Shown here: positions 18,858 through 26,800 of the stretch, one piece after another
Layout: each line of letters begins with the position of its first letter
How positions within the stretch are numbered: position 1 is the stretch's first letter
Assembly (NCBI GenBank): GCA_965217015.1
Contig: OZ244224.1
Location: 62,001-126,000, forward strand
Origin: JAYQKL01 sp038142705
Lineage (GTDB): Bacteria; Pseudomonadota; Alphaproteobacteria; RS24
Length of the DNA: 64,000 bases
Direction: 5' to 3'
Notes under the pieces: generated by a model
What the model was told of the DNA's origin: nothing
Database searches by the model: none
The model's input: only the letters and a program-made list of their open reading frames with translations
Made by a program: the position numbers and the translations under genes

Positions 18858-19628
18858 ATGAGTCTTTTTGATTTATCAGGAAAAACAGCCATTATCACAG
18901 GTGCGTCACGCGGAATTGGCAAAGCCATTGCTATCCGCATGGCCGAGCAGGGCGCCAATGTTGTGGTCTCCAGCCGCAAGGGTGATGCCTGCGATTTGGT
19001 CACCAATGAAATTAATGACAAATTTCCAGGCCGCGCCAAAACAATTGTCGCCAGCATTAGCGATAAGCCAGCTTTGCAAAATCTGGTTGACGAGACAGTC
19101 GCGCATTTTGGCGGGCTGGATATTTTAGTCTGTAATGCAGCGGTGAACCCATATTTTGGGCCAGCCGAAGAATGCCCTGATGATGCCTTTGATAAAATTC
19201 TATCAAGCAATGTGAAGTCAAATCACTGGCTGTCCAATATGGTTTTGCCCCATATGCGAAAAGCGGGTGGCGGCAGCATTATTATTATTTCTTCAATTGC
19301 GGGTTTGCTTGGGCAGGAAATGATTGGTGCTTATGGCATTTCCAAAGCGGCAGATATGGCATTGGCCCGCAACCTAGCCGCCGAGCATGGCAAAGATAAT
19401 ATTCGCGCCAATGCGGTTGTGCCAGGTCTGATTAAAACCGATTTTTCAAAAGCACTTTGGGATAATGAAAAAATCCTCGAGCGGGCTGTTGCAGGTTCAC
19501 CTTTGAAACGCATTGGTCAGGTTGATGAAATTGCTGGTGCGGTTGTGTTTCTGGCGGGCGAGAGTGGGAGCTTTATGACAGGTCAGTCTATGGTGATTGA
19601 TGGTGGGGAGACTATTTCTCATATTTAA
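18858..19628 (+). CDS. Short-chain dehydrogenase/reductase (SDR) oxidoreductase
   Basis: 256 residues, classical SDR. The cofactor motif is TGASRGIGKAIA near residue 15, with NAG replaced by NAA in VCNAAVNP. The catalytic Ser is in IIISSIAGL and Tyr/Lys in YGISKAADMAL; the C-terminus VIDGGETISHI is typical. VVSSRK after strand 2 suggests NADP(H). It resembles DHRS4-like or 3-oxoacyl-reductase-like enzymes; the substrate is unknown. AGAGGGGG at 18846-18853 provides a strong ribosome-binding site. It is transcribed alone, divergent from the HAD gene across an 79-base gap, and ends at a shared terminator. Confidence 0.88.
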   Translation: MSLFDLSGKTAIITGASRGIGKAIAIRMAEQGANVVVSSRKGDACDLVTNEINDKFPGRAKTIVASISDKPALQNLVDETVAHFGGLDILVCNAAVNPYFGPAEECPDDAFDKILSSNVKSNHWLSNMVLPHMRKAGGGSIIIISSIAGLLGQEMIGAYGISKAADMALARNLAAEHGKDNIRANAVVPGLIKTDFSKALWDNEKILERAVAGSPLKRIGQVDEIAGAVVFLAGESGSFMTGQSMVIDGGETISHI

Positions 19629-19662
19629 GGGAAAAACGCCCAGCTTTCACGCCCTATAAGCC

Positions 19663-19694
19663 AAAAAAAACCCGCTCAAATGAGCGGGTTTTTC
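19663..19694. terminator. Bidirectional terminator between SDR gene and groEL
   Basis: The stem CCCGCTC/GAGCGGG (19671-19688) with a short AAAT loop is flanked by an A tract on the left and a T tract on the right. It can therefore stop transcripts from both convergent genes. Confidence 0.85.
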
Positions 19695-19735
19695 TATGCA
19701 TTACTTTGCATTACTCTGCATTAAACGGGACTGGG

Positions 19736-21385
19736 TTACATCATGCCGCCCATACCGCCCATGCCACCCATGCCGCCCATATCAGGCATTGCAGGGGCTG
19801 CTGATGCTGGTGCTGGTTTGTCAGCAACCATTGCTTCTGTTGTAATCATCAGGCTGGCGACAGAAGATGCGTCACGCAAAGCCGTGGAGACCACTTTGCC
19901 CGGATCCACAATACCAGCTGCAATCAAATCAACATATTTTTCGTTTTGCGCATCAAAGCCAAGCTTGCCGTTTGCTTCCAACACTTTGTTGATAACGATA
20001 GAGCCATCAACACCAGCATTTTCTGCAATCTGGCGCGCAGGTGCTTCCAGTGCATTCATCACCAGATTGATACCAGCTTGGATATCTGCATTATCGTCAG
20101 TGAGCTTGCCAACGGCTTTTTTCGCCAGCAACAATGCTGTGCCGCCGCCTGGTACGATACCGCTTTCAACCGCAGCGCGTGTGGCATTCAATGCATCATC
20201 AACACGGTCTTTGCGTTCTTTCACTTCCACTTCGGTAGCACCACCAACTTTGATGACAGCAACACCACCAGCCAGTTTGGCAAGGCGCTCTTGCAGTTTC
20301 TCGCGGTCATAGTCTGAGCTTGTTGACTCAATCTGTGTGCGGATTTGTGCAACGCGGGCCTGAATTTCTTTTTTCTTGCCAACGCCATCAACAATCGTTG
20401 TGTCATCTTTGCTGATGTTCACACGCTTTGCAGAGCCCAGCATGTCAATTGTGGTGTTTTCAAGCTTAATGCCCAAATCTTCAGAGATAACCTCGCCACC
20501 TGTTAAAACAGCGATATCCTCAAGCATGGCTTTACGGCGGTCACCGAAGCCAGGTGCTTTGACGGCCGCAATTTTCAGGCCGCCGCGCAATTTGTTCACA
20601 ACCAAGGCCGCCAAAGCTTCGCCTTCAATGTCTTCCGCGATAATCAATAATGGGCGTGAAGACTGAACGACTGCTTCGAGAAGTGGCAGCAGGGATTGCA
20701 GGTTAGAAAGCTTAGATTCATGCAGCAGGATAAGTGGATTTTCCAAATCCGCTGTCATTTTGTCAGGATTGGTGATGAAGTATGGTGATAAATAACCACG
20801 GTCAAATTGCATGCCTTCAACAACATCAAGTTCGCTGTCCAAGCCTTTGGCTTCTTCAACAGTAATCACGCCCTCATTGCCAACTTTCTGCATGGCTTCA
20901 GCAATCATCTGACCGATTTCAGCTTCACCATTTGCAGAGATTGTGCCGACCTGCGCGATTTCATCATTTGATTTGACTTTTTTGGAACGCTTTTCCAAAT
21001 CGGCCAGCGCTACACTTACAGCCTGGTCAATACCGCGCTTGAGATCCATTGGATTTAGGCCAGCAGCAACGGCTTTGCACCCCTCACGCACAATTGCTTG
21101 GGTCAAAACTGTAGCTGTTGTTGTGCCATCACCGGCGACATCATTTGTGCGCGAGGCAACCTCACGCACCATTTGTGCGCCCATATTCTCAAACTTATCT
21201 TCCAGCTCAATCTCTTTGGCGACAGATACACCATCTTTCGTGGTGCGAGGTGCGCCAAAGGCTTTATCCAGCACCACATTACGGCCTTTCGGGCCCAGCG
21301 TTACTTTTACAGCGTCGGCGAGAATATCGACACCTTTCAACATTTTTTCTCGGGCTTCAGAGCCGAATTTTACATCTTTTGCCAT
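19736..21385 (-). CDS. groEL: 60 kDa chaperonin GroEL
   Basis: 549 residues, with the Gly-Met tail (GGMGGMGGMGGMM). It forms the double-ring ATP-driven folding chamber capped by GroES. Diagnostic stretches include VTLGPKGRNVVLDKAFG, the ATP-site DGTTTATVL and GGGTALL near the C-terminus. It lies 24 bases downstream of groES in a two-gene operon. On its complement long open frames occur, a usual shadow of groEL codon bias. Confidence 0.99.
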   Translation of the reverse strand: MAKDVKFGSEAREKMLKGVDILADAVKVTLGPKGRNVVLDKAFGAPRTTKDGVSVAKEIELEDKFENMGAQMVREVASRTNDVAGDGTTTATVLTQAIVREGCKAVAAGLNPMDLKRGIDQAVSVALADLEKRSKKVKSNDEIAQVGTISANGEAEIGQMIAEAMQKVGNEGVITVEEAKGLDSELDVVEGMQFDRGYLSPYFITNPDKMTADLENPLILLHESKLSNLQSLLPLLEAVVQSSRPLLIIAEDIEGEALAALVVNKLRGGLKIAAVKAPGFGDRRKAMLEDIAVLTGGEVISEDLGIKLENTTIDMLGSAKRVNISKDDTTIVDGVGKKKEIQARVAQIRTQIESTSSDYDREKLQERLAKLAGGVAVIKVGGATEVEVKERKDRVDDALNATRAAVESGIVPGGGTALLLAKKAVGKLTDDNADIQAGINLVMNALEAPARQIAENAGVDGSIVINKVLEANGKLGFDAQNEKYVDLIAAGIVDPGKVVSTALRDASSVASLMITTEAMVADKPAPASAAPAMPDMGGMGGMGGMGGMM

Positions 21386-21409
21386 TTTATTTCTTCCTAT
21401 CTGTAAGGG

Positions 21410-21697
21410 TTAGCCAATAACGCCCAAAATATCGGACTCTTTCATAATCAGGAGCTCTTCACCATTAAGGGTGATTTCTGTGCCTGACCATTTTCCAAAA
21501 AGAACTTTGTCTTTTGGTTTAACATCTAATGGGGTGACGCTGCCATCTTCGGCTTTTGTCCCACTGCCAACAGCAACGATAACGCCTTCTGATGGTTTTT
21601 CTTGAGCTGAGTCAGGGATAATAATCCCTCCAGCTGTTTTCGTCATTTCTTCGACGCGACGTACGAGAACGCGATCATGTAAAGGGCGGAAAGTCAT
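21410..21697 (-). CDS. groES: 10 kDa co-chaperonin GroES
   Basis: 95 residues from ATG at 21697, with GGAGGAG just upstream; a longer frame to 21730 is not needed. MTFRPLHDRVLVRR is the normal N-terminus; the mobile loop lies in EEMTKTAGGIIIPDSAQE, and the C-terminus ILGVIG is typical. It caps the GroEL ring. First gene of the groESL operon. Confidence 0.98.
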   Translation of the reverse strand: MTFRPLHDRVLVRRVEEMTKTAGGIIIPDSAQEKPSEGVIVAVGSGTKAEDGSVTPLDVKPKDKVLFGKWSGTEITLNGEELLIMKESDILGVIG

Positions 21698-21799
21698 TTT
21701 TTCTCCTCCAGACTTGCTGCGAAATTGCAAGGTTTAGTTAAACAATTTTTAAGCTTAAAAAGGTTGCCCTCGTGCAATCTTTAATAAGCTTCACGCTTG

Positions 21800-21830
21800 A
21801 GATAAGACCCAAACCACAGAGTTTCAAGGG
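21800..21830 (-). promoter_or_regulatory. RpoH (sigma-32) type promoter of groESL
   Basis: On the minus strand CCCTTGAA (21823-21830) is followed after 16 bases by CTTATCT (21800-21806). The first matches the heat-shock -35 element well, and the second fits the looser -10 of alphaproteobacteria. No CIRCE inverted repeat is visible, so control by RpoH rather than HrcA is inferred. Confidence 0.55.
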
Positions 21831-21934
21831 CTAATTTACGAAAAAATAAAAAAAAACTGATTAAAATATCAAATAAAAAGAAGAATTTTTAACCTATTGA
21901 ATTTATTGAAATTTATAGACTTTTCAAAGAGGAC

Positions 21935-22068
21935 GAAAATGCATCAAATAAGTCCATGCTTCATGCATGTCAGAAAATTTTTGATTTGCGGGTTTCTCCC
22001 ACCTACCTGCGGTTGAGATTTCTGACGGCTGCGTGGTGTTATTGGCAGCACGCAGCCACCCTTTTTTA
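21935..22068 (+). ncRNA. Candidate small RNA between groES and the TauE-like gene
   Basis: No plus-strand gene lies here, yet the plus strand ends in a terminator-like hairpin. Upstream is an outer stem GTCAGAAA (21969-21976) with TTTCTGAC (22019-22026), enclosing an inner stem GCGGGT (21988-21993) with ACCTGC (22005-22010). The 11-base loop, TTCTCCCACCT, is CU-rich and could face ribosome-binding sites, as do the loops of alphaproteobacterial trans-acting sRNAs. The 5' end is a guess, with a TATAGA at 21914-21919 as one possible -10. No sequence family was recognised. Confidence 0.4.
22027..22067 (+). terminator. Terminator-like hairpin ending the candidate sRNA
   Basis: Nine-base-pair stem GGCTGCGTG (22027-22035) with CACGCAGCC (22049-22057), then ACCC and six T residues. 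The T tract is only on the plus strand, so it serves a rightward transcript and not groES or the TauE-like gene. Confidence 0.55.
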
Positions 22069-22087
22069 TCACATAAGGTTTGAAGGG

Positions 22088-22858
22088 CTAGGGAGATAAA
22101 AGCATCAGGCCACGAATAATAAAAGTAAAGCCGACCAGCATCATGATACGGCGAGTCCAGCTATAGAAATTTTTATCACTCATCGCATCAAGAATAATTT
22201 TGCCTAAATAAGTGCCGGCAACAGATAATAAAATACAGATGGCAAACACCCAAAGCGGCGGCCAAATCGCTTCGCCTGTTGGGCTGAAAGTTTCGGCTAA
22301 ATATCCATAAAAGAAAATTTTAATCACATGCGCGATAACTTGTGTCATGGCTTTGCCAGCCACAACTTCGTGACGGGTCAGGCCACTGCGTTGGAAAAAT
22401 ACATCTAATAAAGGCCCCGCAACGCCTGCCAGTAAATTTGTGGTGCCTATCAGTACCCCACTTAATGGTGCCATAAAGGGGCGTGTGATATCGAGCTTTA
22501 GCTTTTCGGGCAACGAAAAGGCAATAAAAGGTAATGCGCCAAGCGCGAGATAAACCAAAGCGGCGGGTGGGCGGTCAAAGCTGGTGACGAGATAGAGAAA
22601 CAACCCAACTGCGCCAACACTGCCGAGCAAATAGCCGCGAATAATATCCCAGCGTATGGCTTCACGATTCAAATAGGCACGATAGGCGTTTGAGGTCAGC
22701 TGAATCATGCCATGCAAAACCATTGTCGCGCTGACCGACAGAACCGCCGTTAAAAGCCCCATCAAAATCATACCGCCTGTCATGCCAAAAATGCTCGACA
22801 TGGCGGCGGTAAAAAATGTGCCAAGCCAAATGGTGAGCAGAGTGAGCAGTGACATCAC
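22088..22858 (-). CDS. TauE/SafE-family membrane permease
   Basis: 256 residues and about seven to eight hydrophobic segments. Members of this family export sulfite, sulfoacetate or related organic anions. The N-terminal GMTGGMILMGLLTAVL and the mid-protein GTTNLLAGVAGPLL match the two internal repeats of the family. It overlaps the hisG stop by four bases (ATGA) and is therefore the third gene of the hisZ-hisG transcript. No link between this transporter and histidine synthesis is known to me; substrate unknown. Confidence 0.75.
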   Translation of the reverse strand: MMSLLTLLTIWLGTFFTAAMSSIFGMTGGMILMGLLTAVLSVSATMVLHGMIQLTSNAYRAYLNREAIRWDIIRGYLLGSVGAVGLFLYLVTSFDRPPAALVYLALGALPFIAFSLPEKLKLDITRPFMAPLSGVLIGTTNLLAGVAGPLLDVFFQRSGLTRHEVVAGKAMTQVIAHVIKIFFYGYLAETFSPTGEAIWPPLWVFAICILLSVAGTYLGKIILDAMSDKNFYSWTRRIMMLVGFTFIIRGLMLLSP

Positions 22859-23859
22859 AATGCTCCGGCTAGGCGTTCATATAAGCGATTGGCGTTTTCA
22901 AAAACATAATCAGGGCGGGTGACACTGGCATGAGCAAAGCCGCGCGCTGTCATATCTGTGCAAAAAGCGGCCATATTATTTTGCGGCAACTGAAAGCGAT
23001 AGCCGCCAGCGCTGTGATTTGGCGTGCCTGTATATTGGCCAATTTCTTGTGCTTCATATTGCTGCGCCAATTGGGCAAGCTCAGCGGCATCAAGGCGCGC
23101 ACTGGACGCGCTGGTGCCATAGGCAAAATCAACAAGGCAGGTGCTTTGAGCTTTTTGCCAGGCGGCAAGGCGGGCCAATATATGTTTGGCGCTTTGGCGG
23201 TGGCTGTCGTCCCATTGGGCGGTCAGCGAGGCGGTTAAATTTGCCTGACTTTGTAAAATCACCCCATCATCTAAAACACGCAAATCATTAGCTGCCAAAG
23301 TTGCGCCAGTGGAGGTGATGTCCACAATCAGCTCGGCTGCGCCACTGGCAGGCGCGCCCTCTGTCGCACCAAAGCTATTGACGGTTTGAAAATCCTGCAC
23401 CCCATGAGCGGCAAAATAATCATTAGTGAGGTGTACATATTTCGTGGCCACACGCATTAATCGGCTATTTTGCACCCGAAAATCAGCCGCGACTTCTGCC
23501 AAATCTGCCATAGAGGTGACATCAACCCAAGCATCTGGAATGGCCACGACCACATCGGCTTTGCCAAAGCCAAGCGGGGTGACGAGCTGCAAACAGCTTT
23601 CGAGGTCTGGCACTTCCTCGCGTAATAAATCTTCGCCTGTAATGCCAAAATGTACCGCCCCATCGCGCAGGCGGCTGGCAATTTCACTGGCCGATAAATA
23701 AGCGATTTCAACATTGTCCATGCCCGCAACTGTGCCGCTATAGCCGCGCGCGCCAGCGCGTTTCAGACGCAGCCCTGCGGCGGTAAAAATATCAGCGGTT
23801 TTTTCTTCCAAACGGCCTTTTGAAGGCACAGCAATAATGAATGGGTCAGTGCGAGACAT
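22855..23859 (-). CDS. hisG: ATP phosphoribosyltransferase catalytic subunit with C-terminal extension
   Basis: 334 residues. It makes phosphoribosyl-ATP from ATP and PRPP, the first step of histidine synthesis. Residues 1-225 are the catalytic HisG domain: AVPSKGRLEEKT at the N-terminus, HFGITGEDLL, and the PRPP-binding loop in ELIVDITSTGATLAAN. Short-form HisG proteins that work with HisZ normally end near residue 230. Here about 95 further residues follow (from about 240), including GGYRFQLPQNNMAAF. I do not recognise this as the ACT-like domain of long-form HisG. It shares one base with the hisZ stop (TGATG). Confidence 0.92.
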   Translation of the reverse strand: MSRTDPFIIAVPSKGRLEEKTADIFTAAGLRLKRAGARGYSGTVAGMDNVEIAYLSASEIASRLRDGAVHFGITGEDLLREEVPDLESCLQLVTPLGFGKADVVVAIPDAWVDVTSMADLAEVAADFRVQNSRLMRVATKYVHLTNDYFAAHGVQDFQTVNSFGATEGAPASGAAELIVDITSTGATLAANDLRVLDDGVILQSQANLTASLTAQWDDSHRQSAKHILARLAAWQKAQSTCLVDFAYGTSASSARLDAAELAQLAQQYEAQEIGQYTGTPNHSAGGYRFQLPQNNMAAFCTDMTARGFAHASVTRPDYVFENANRLYERLAGAL

Positions 23860-25154
23860 CAGGCACCCTCCAATGTTAAAGCTTCATGCAGGCGCTCGAG
23901 CGCAATCGCACCGCCAACAGCTGGCACGCCAGAACCCGCCCCCAGATTTTGCAGTAAATCATCATAGCGCCCACCACTGGCAATGATTTGGCGCGGGCCA
24001 AGTGCTGGTACGCGAATGTCGAAAGAAAGTCCGGTATAATAGGCCATTTTCTGCGTGGGGTTTTGCCCGTTCGTATTTTCAATCTCAATTTTATTTGACG
24101 GTATATTCTGCTCAAGCGCGGCCTGTTGTAAAGGCGCCATCGCCGCAAGGCCGTCTTTATCCGCTTCAAAAATTTGGTTGATTTCAGTGTCTAGAAAAGC
24201 CTGAAGCCGCGCCCGATGCGTTTTTATAAGATCGCGCGCTAGGCGTTTTTGCTCTAACCGCGCCACAATATCCCGACCCTGACGCCCCGCAATCAGCCGG
24301 TCTTGCGCGGGGGCAATGGGGCGTTCGGTTGTGTCATCATTTTCTGCTTCAGCCAAAAGGCGGGTTATATTTTGTCTCAAACCATCAATACCTTGAGTGC
24401 GGTTGAGGGTTTGTATTAACAGATTGGATAAGTCTAGCGGCATATCAAGCTGGCTGAGCCTGCGCGCCATTTGTGTAATATCGCGAAGCGTGAGCGTCAT
24501 ATCTTTCAGCCCCGCCATTTTGAGCGCGCTTAAAATTTGCACCAGCACGGCGACATCATCTTCTATTGCTTTTTCGCCAGAAGCCCCGCCAATAATCTCA
24601 ATCCCCGCTTGGGTGAATTCTTCTGGCTTGCCAGCCCCACGCGGTTGATAGCGAAAGGCCGTGCCCTGATAGCAATAACGCATCATGCCGGTTTGGCGTG
24701 TTTCAATATATTTTAAGGCCGTTGGTATGGTTAGGTCAGGGCGCAAACAAAGCTCTTCGCCGCCTGGGTCTGTAAACCGATAGAGGCGGCGCTGCATTTC
24801 AGCCCCAAGCCGATTGATAAAAGGCGCGCTTGGTTGCAAAATCGGAAACTCCACAGGCGTAAAGCCTTGCGCGGTAAACCCTGCCAATAGGCTGTTGGCC
24901 TCTGGGGTGACTGTCAACTCATAGCGAAAATGCCGTGTCGCTTGGCCTCTTTCAATGGTGGCACCGCCAAAAAGCGCCTCGTCAACATGCAGCCCCTGCG
25001 CTTCACACGCCTTGGCCAGCGCATAATGCTTGGCGGCAGGGAAGCCGTTTTTGCGGTAATTTGAAATTGCAGAGGCACCAACCCCCAGCATTTTCGCCAG
25101 TGCCTGTGTGCCGCCCAAAGCATCAATAATGTCTGATGTGGTTTTTAATGTCAT
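23859..25154 (-). CDS. hisZ: HisZ (ATP phosphoribosyltransferase regulatory subunit) fused to an N-terminal HTH domain
   Basis: 431 residues from ATG at 25154; a GTG at 25169 would add five. Residues from about 70 on are the HisRS-like HisZ domain: RRLYRFTDPGGEELCLRPD, a motif 2-like YCYQGTAFRYQPRG, and the C-terminal IIASGGRYDDLLQNLG. It activates HisG and carries feedback inhibition. The first 60 residues are different: DALGGTQALAKMLGVGAS followed by AISNYRKNGFPAAKHYALAK, a helix-turn-helix of the Cro/YdaS-like kind. HisZ proteins normally lack it. The gene follows three palindromic sites and precedes hisG by a TGATG overlap, so an autoregulatory role is suggested. Confidence 0.9.
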   Translation of the reverse strand: MTLKTTSDIIDALGGTQALAKMLGVGASAISNYRKNGFPAAKHYALAKACEAQGLHVDEALFGGATIERGQATRHFRYELTVTPEANSLLAGFTAQGFTPVEFPILQPSAPFINRLGAEMQRRLYRFTDPGGEELCLRPDLTIPTALKYIETRQTGMMRYCYQGTAFRYQPRGAGKPEEFTQAGIEIIGGASGEKAIEDDVAVLVQILSALKMAGLKDMTLTLRDITQMARRLSQLDMPLDLSNLLIQTLNRTQGIDGLRQNITRLLAEAENDDTTERPIAPAQDRLIAGRQGRDIVARLEQKRLARDLIKTHRARLQAFLDTEINQIFEADKDGLAAMAPLQQAALEQNIPSNKIEIENTNGQNPTQKMAYYTGLSFDIRVPALGPRQIIASGGRYDDLLQNLGAGSGVPAVGGAIALERLHEALTLEGA

Positions 25155-25178
25155 GCCTGTGCATAGCACGGCTCAAAA

Positions 25179-25237
25179 TTCATGTAAAATGAAAAATATA
25201 GTTTATTTCATAAAAATTGAAGTTCAAATTTTATGAA
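25179..25237. promoter_or_regulatory. Three palindromic operator-like sites upstream of hisZ
   Basis: Three 15-bp copies of TTCAW-N5-WTGAA occur: TTCATGTAAAATGAA (25179-25193), TTCATAAAAATTGAA (25207-25221) and TTCAAATTTTATGAA (25223-25237). Sites 2 and 3 together form a larger inverted repeat, 14 of 15 positions paired around G25222. They fill most of the gap between hisS and hisZ. They are the natural candidates for binding by the HTH domain at the start of HisZ. Confidence 0.65.
25200..25227 (-). promoter_or_regulatory. Predicted sigma-70 promoter of hisZ-hisG-tauE
   Basis: Reading the minus strand, TTGAAC (25222-25227) is separated by 16 bases from TAAACT (25200-25205). The palindromic sites 2 and 3 cover the -35 element and spacer, and site 1 covers the expected transcript start, an arrangement suited to repression. 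Confidence 0.45.
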
Positions 25238-25238
25238 C

Positions 25239-26723
25239 TTAGGCAATAATCTGTTTTATTTTGTCAGATAATTCAGATTTCTTGACCTCTTGTTGGGCGT
25301 GGGCTGAGGCGCGCCATTCTGCATTATCATCAATTTCTGCTGACTTTTGCGCGCCAAGTTCCAAATCTTTAATCGTGACCACCCCTTTTGCGTGCTCATC
25401 TTCGCCCTCAATAATCACCAAGCGCGCTTTGCGGTTATCGGCGTATCGCATTTGCGCCTTCATGCCGCTTTCGCCCATATACATTTCGGCGCGAATGCCT
25501 GCTTGCCTTAGCTCTTGCACCAGGCAGGCATAATCAGCAAGGCGCTCGCGGTCCATCACCAGCACCACAATAAGCGGGGCTTGTTGTGCAATCTCATGTT
25601 TGCCTAAAGCTGTCAGCGCTGCCGCTAAACGGCTCACACCGATTGAAATGCCAGTTGCGGGAATTTCAACACCCTTGAAGCGCTTGACCAAATCATCATA
25701 GCGTCCGCCGCCTCCAACCGCACCAAAGCGGCTGAGCGTGCCGTCTTCATTTTCAGCTTCAAAAGTCAGGTCAATTTCAAAAACAGGCCCGGTATAATAG
25801 CCAAGCCCGCGCACCACTGATGGGTCAAAAATCACGCGGTCTATGTCATAGCCTAATGCGGTGAGCAGGCTATCCATCTGGCGCAATTCCTCAATGCCGG
25901 CCAACCCCAACTCACTGCCCGACACGAGTTTTTCCAAACGCGCCAACACTTCGGCGCGTGTGCCGCCGCCGCAATCAACAAAGCTGATAATTTTATCTAT
26001 CGCTTCAGGGGCGAGTTCGGCGCCTGCAGTAAAATCGCCGCTTTCGTCCTTGCGCCCTGTGCCGAGCAATTGGCGTACGCCCTCAATGCCCAGCCGGTCA
26101 AGCTTATCCATAGCGCGCAAAACAGTCAGGCGGCGCATATCGTAATTTTCTTGCTCAGGCGTTAAGCCAATGATTTGTAAAACGCCATCAAGTATTTTGC
26201 GGTTATTGACGCGCACAACATAATCACCACGGTTAATGCCTAGAGCTTCCATACAATCGGCGGCCATAGCACAAATTTCAGTGTCAGCTTGCTGGCCGGC
26301 CGCGCCGACAGTATCAGCATCAAATTGCAAAAATTGCCGAAAGCGTCCAGGGCCTGGTTTTTCGTTGCGATAAACCGCGCCATATTGGTAGCGCCGAAAA
26401 GGTTTTGGCAAGCGGTCATAATGCTCTGCCACATAGCGTGCTAAAGGCGCGGTTAAGTCATAGCGTAAGCTTAACCACTGCCCGTCATCATCTTCTAAGG
26501 CAAAAACCCCCTCATTGGGGCGGTCATCATCAGGCAAAAACTTGCCCAAAGCATCAGCATATTCAAAAGCCGATGTGTCGAGCGCCTCAAAGCCATAATT
26601 GGCATAGATGTCAGAAATTATTGCAATCATATTGGATTGCAGCTCAAGCTCCGCGCCTGACATATCACGCATGCCGCGCGGAATGCGGGCTTTAGGTTTA
26701 AATGTTTTTTGCTTTTTCGCCAT
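25239..26723 (-). CDS. hisS: Histidyl-tRNA synthetase
   Basis: 494 residues, class II synthetase charging tRNA-His. Motif 2 reads YRNEKPGPGRFRQFLQFDAD, the His-specific GLGYYTGPVFEI and motif 3 region ATGISIGVSRLAAAL follow. Motif 2 with RNEKPGPG rather than the RHERPQKG-type of E. coli fits the divergent alphaproteobacterial HisRS that goes with an unusual tRNA-His acceptor end. This last point is recalled family knowledge. The stop lies one base from operator site 3 of hisZ, so hisS and the his genes have separate control. Confidence 0.95.
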   Translation of the reverse strand: MAKKQKTFKPKARIPRGMRDMSGAELELQSNMIAIISDIYANYGFEALDTSAFEYADALGKFLPDDDRPNEGVFALEDDDGQWLSLRYDLTAPLARYVAEHYDRLPKPFRRYQYGAVYRNEKPGPGRFRQFLQFDADTVGAAGQQADTEICAMAADCMEALGINRGDYVVRVNNRKILDGVLQIIGLTPEQENYDMRRLTVLRAMDKLDRLGIEGVRQLLGTGRKDESGDFTAGAELAPEAIDKIISFVDCGGGTRAEVLARLEKLVSGSELGLAGIEELRQMDSLLTALGYDIDRVIFDPSVVRGLGYYTGPVFEIDLTFEAENEDGTLSRFGAVGGGGRYDDLVKRFKGVEIPATGISIGVSRLAAALTALGKHEIAQQAPLIVVLVMDRERLADYACLVQELRQAGIRAEMYMGESGMKAQMRYADNRKARLVIIEGEDEHAKGVVTIKDLELGAQKSAEIDDNAEWRASAHAQQEVKKSELSDKIKQIIA

Positions 26724-26800
26724 AATGAAACGCTCTATTTGTCTTTTAGCTTCCTAATCTATTGTCTGGCTGAATGCAAGTCTGCACCCAAGACCTCATG

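Noticed and set aside
17908..18900. FMN riboswitch for ribF
   Set aside because: ribF is within an operon and no RFN-like conserved blocks were seen near the HAD gene start.
18779..19210. N-terminal extension of the HAD protein
   Set aside because: This part is simply the reverse complement of the SDR gene; family homology begins at ATG 18778.
19743..20312. Long open frame antisense to groEL (and others to 21420)
   Set aside because: It follows the third-codon bias of groEL; the translation is Ser/Pro-rich without a ribosome-binding site or family motif.
21731..21835. CIRCE operator before groES
   Set aside because: No TTAGCACTC-N9-GAGTGCTAA like sequence was found on reading this interval.
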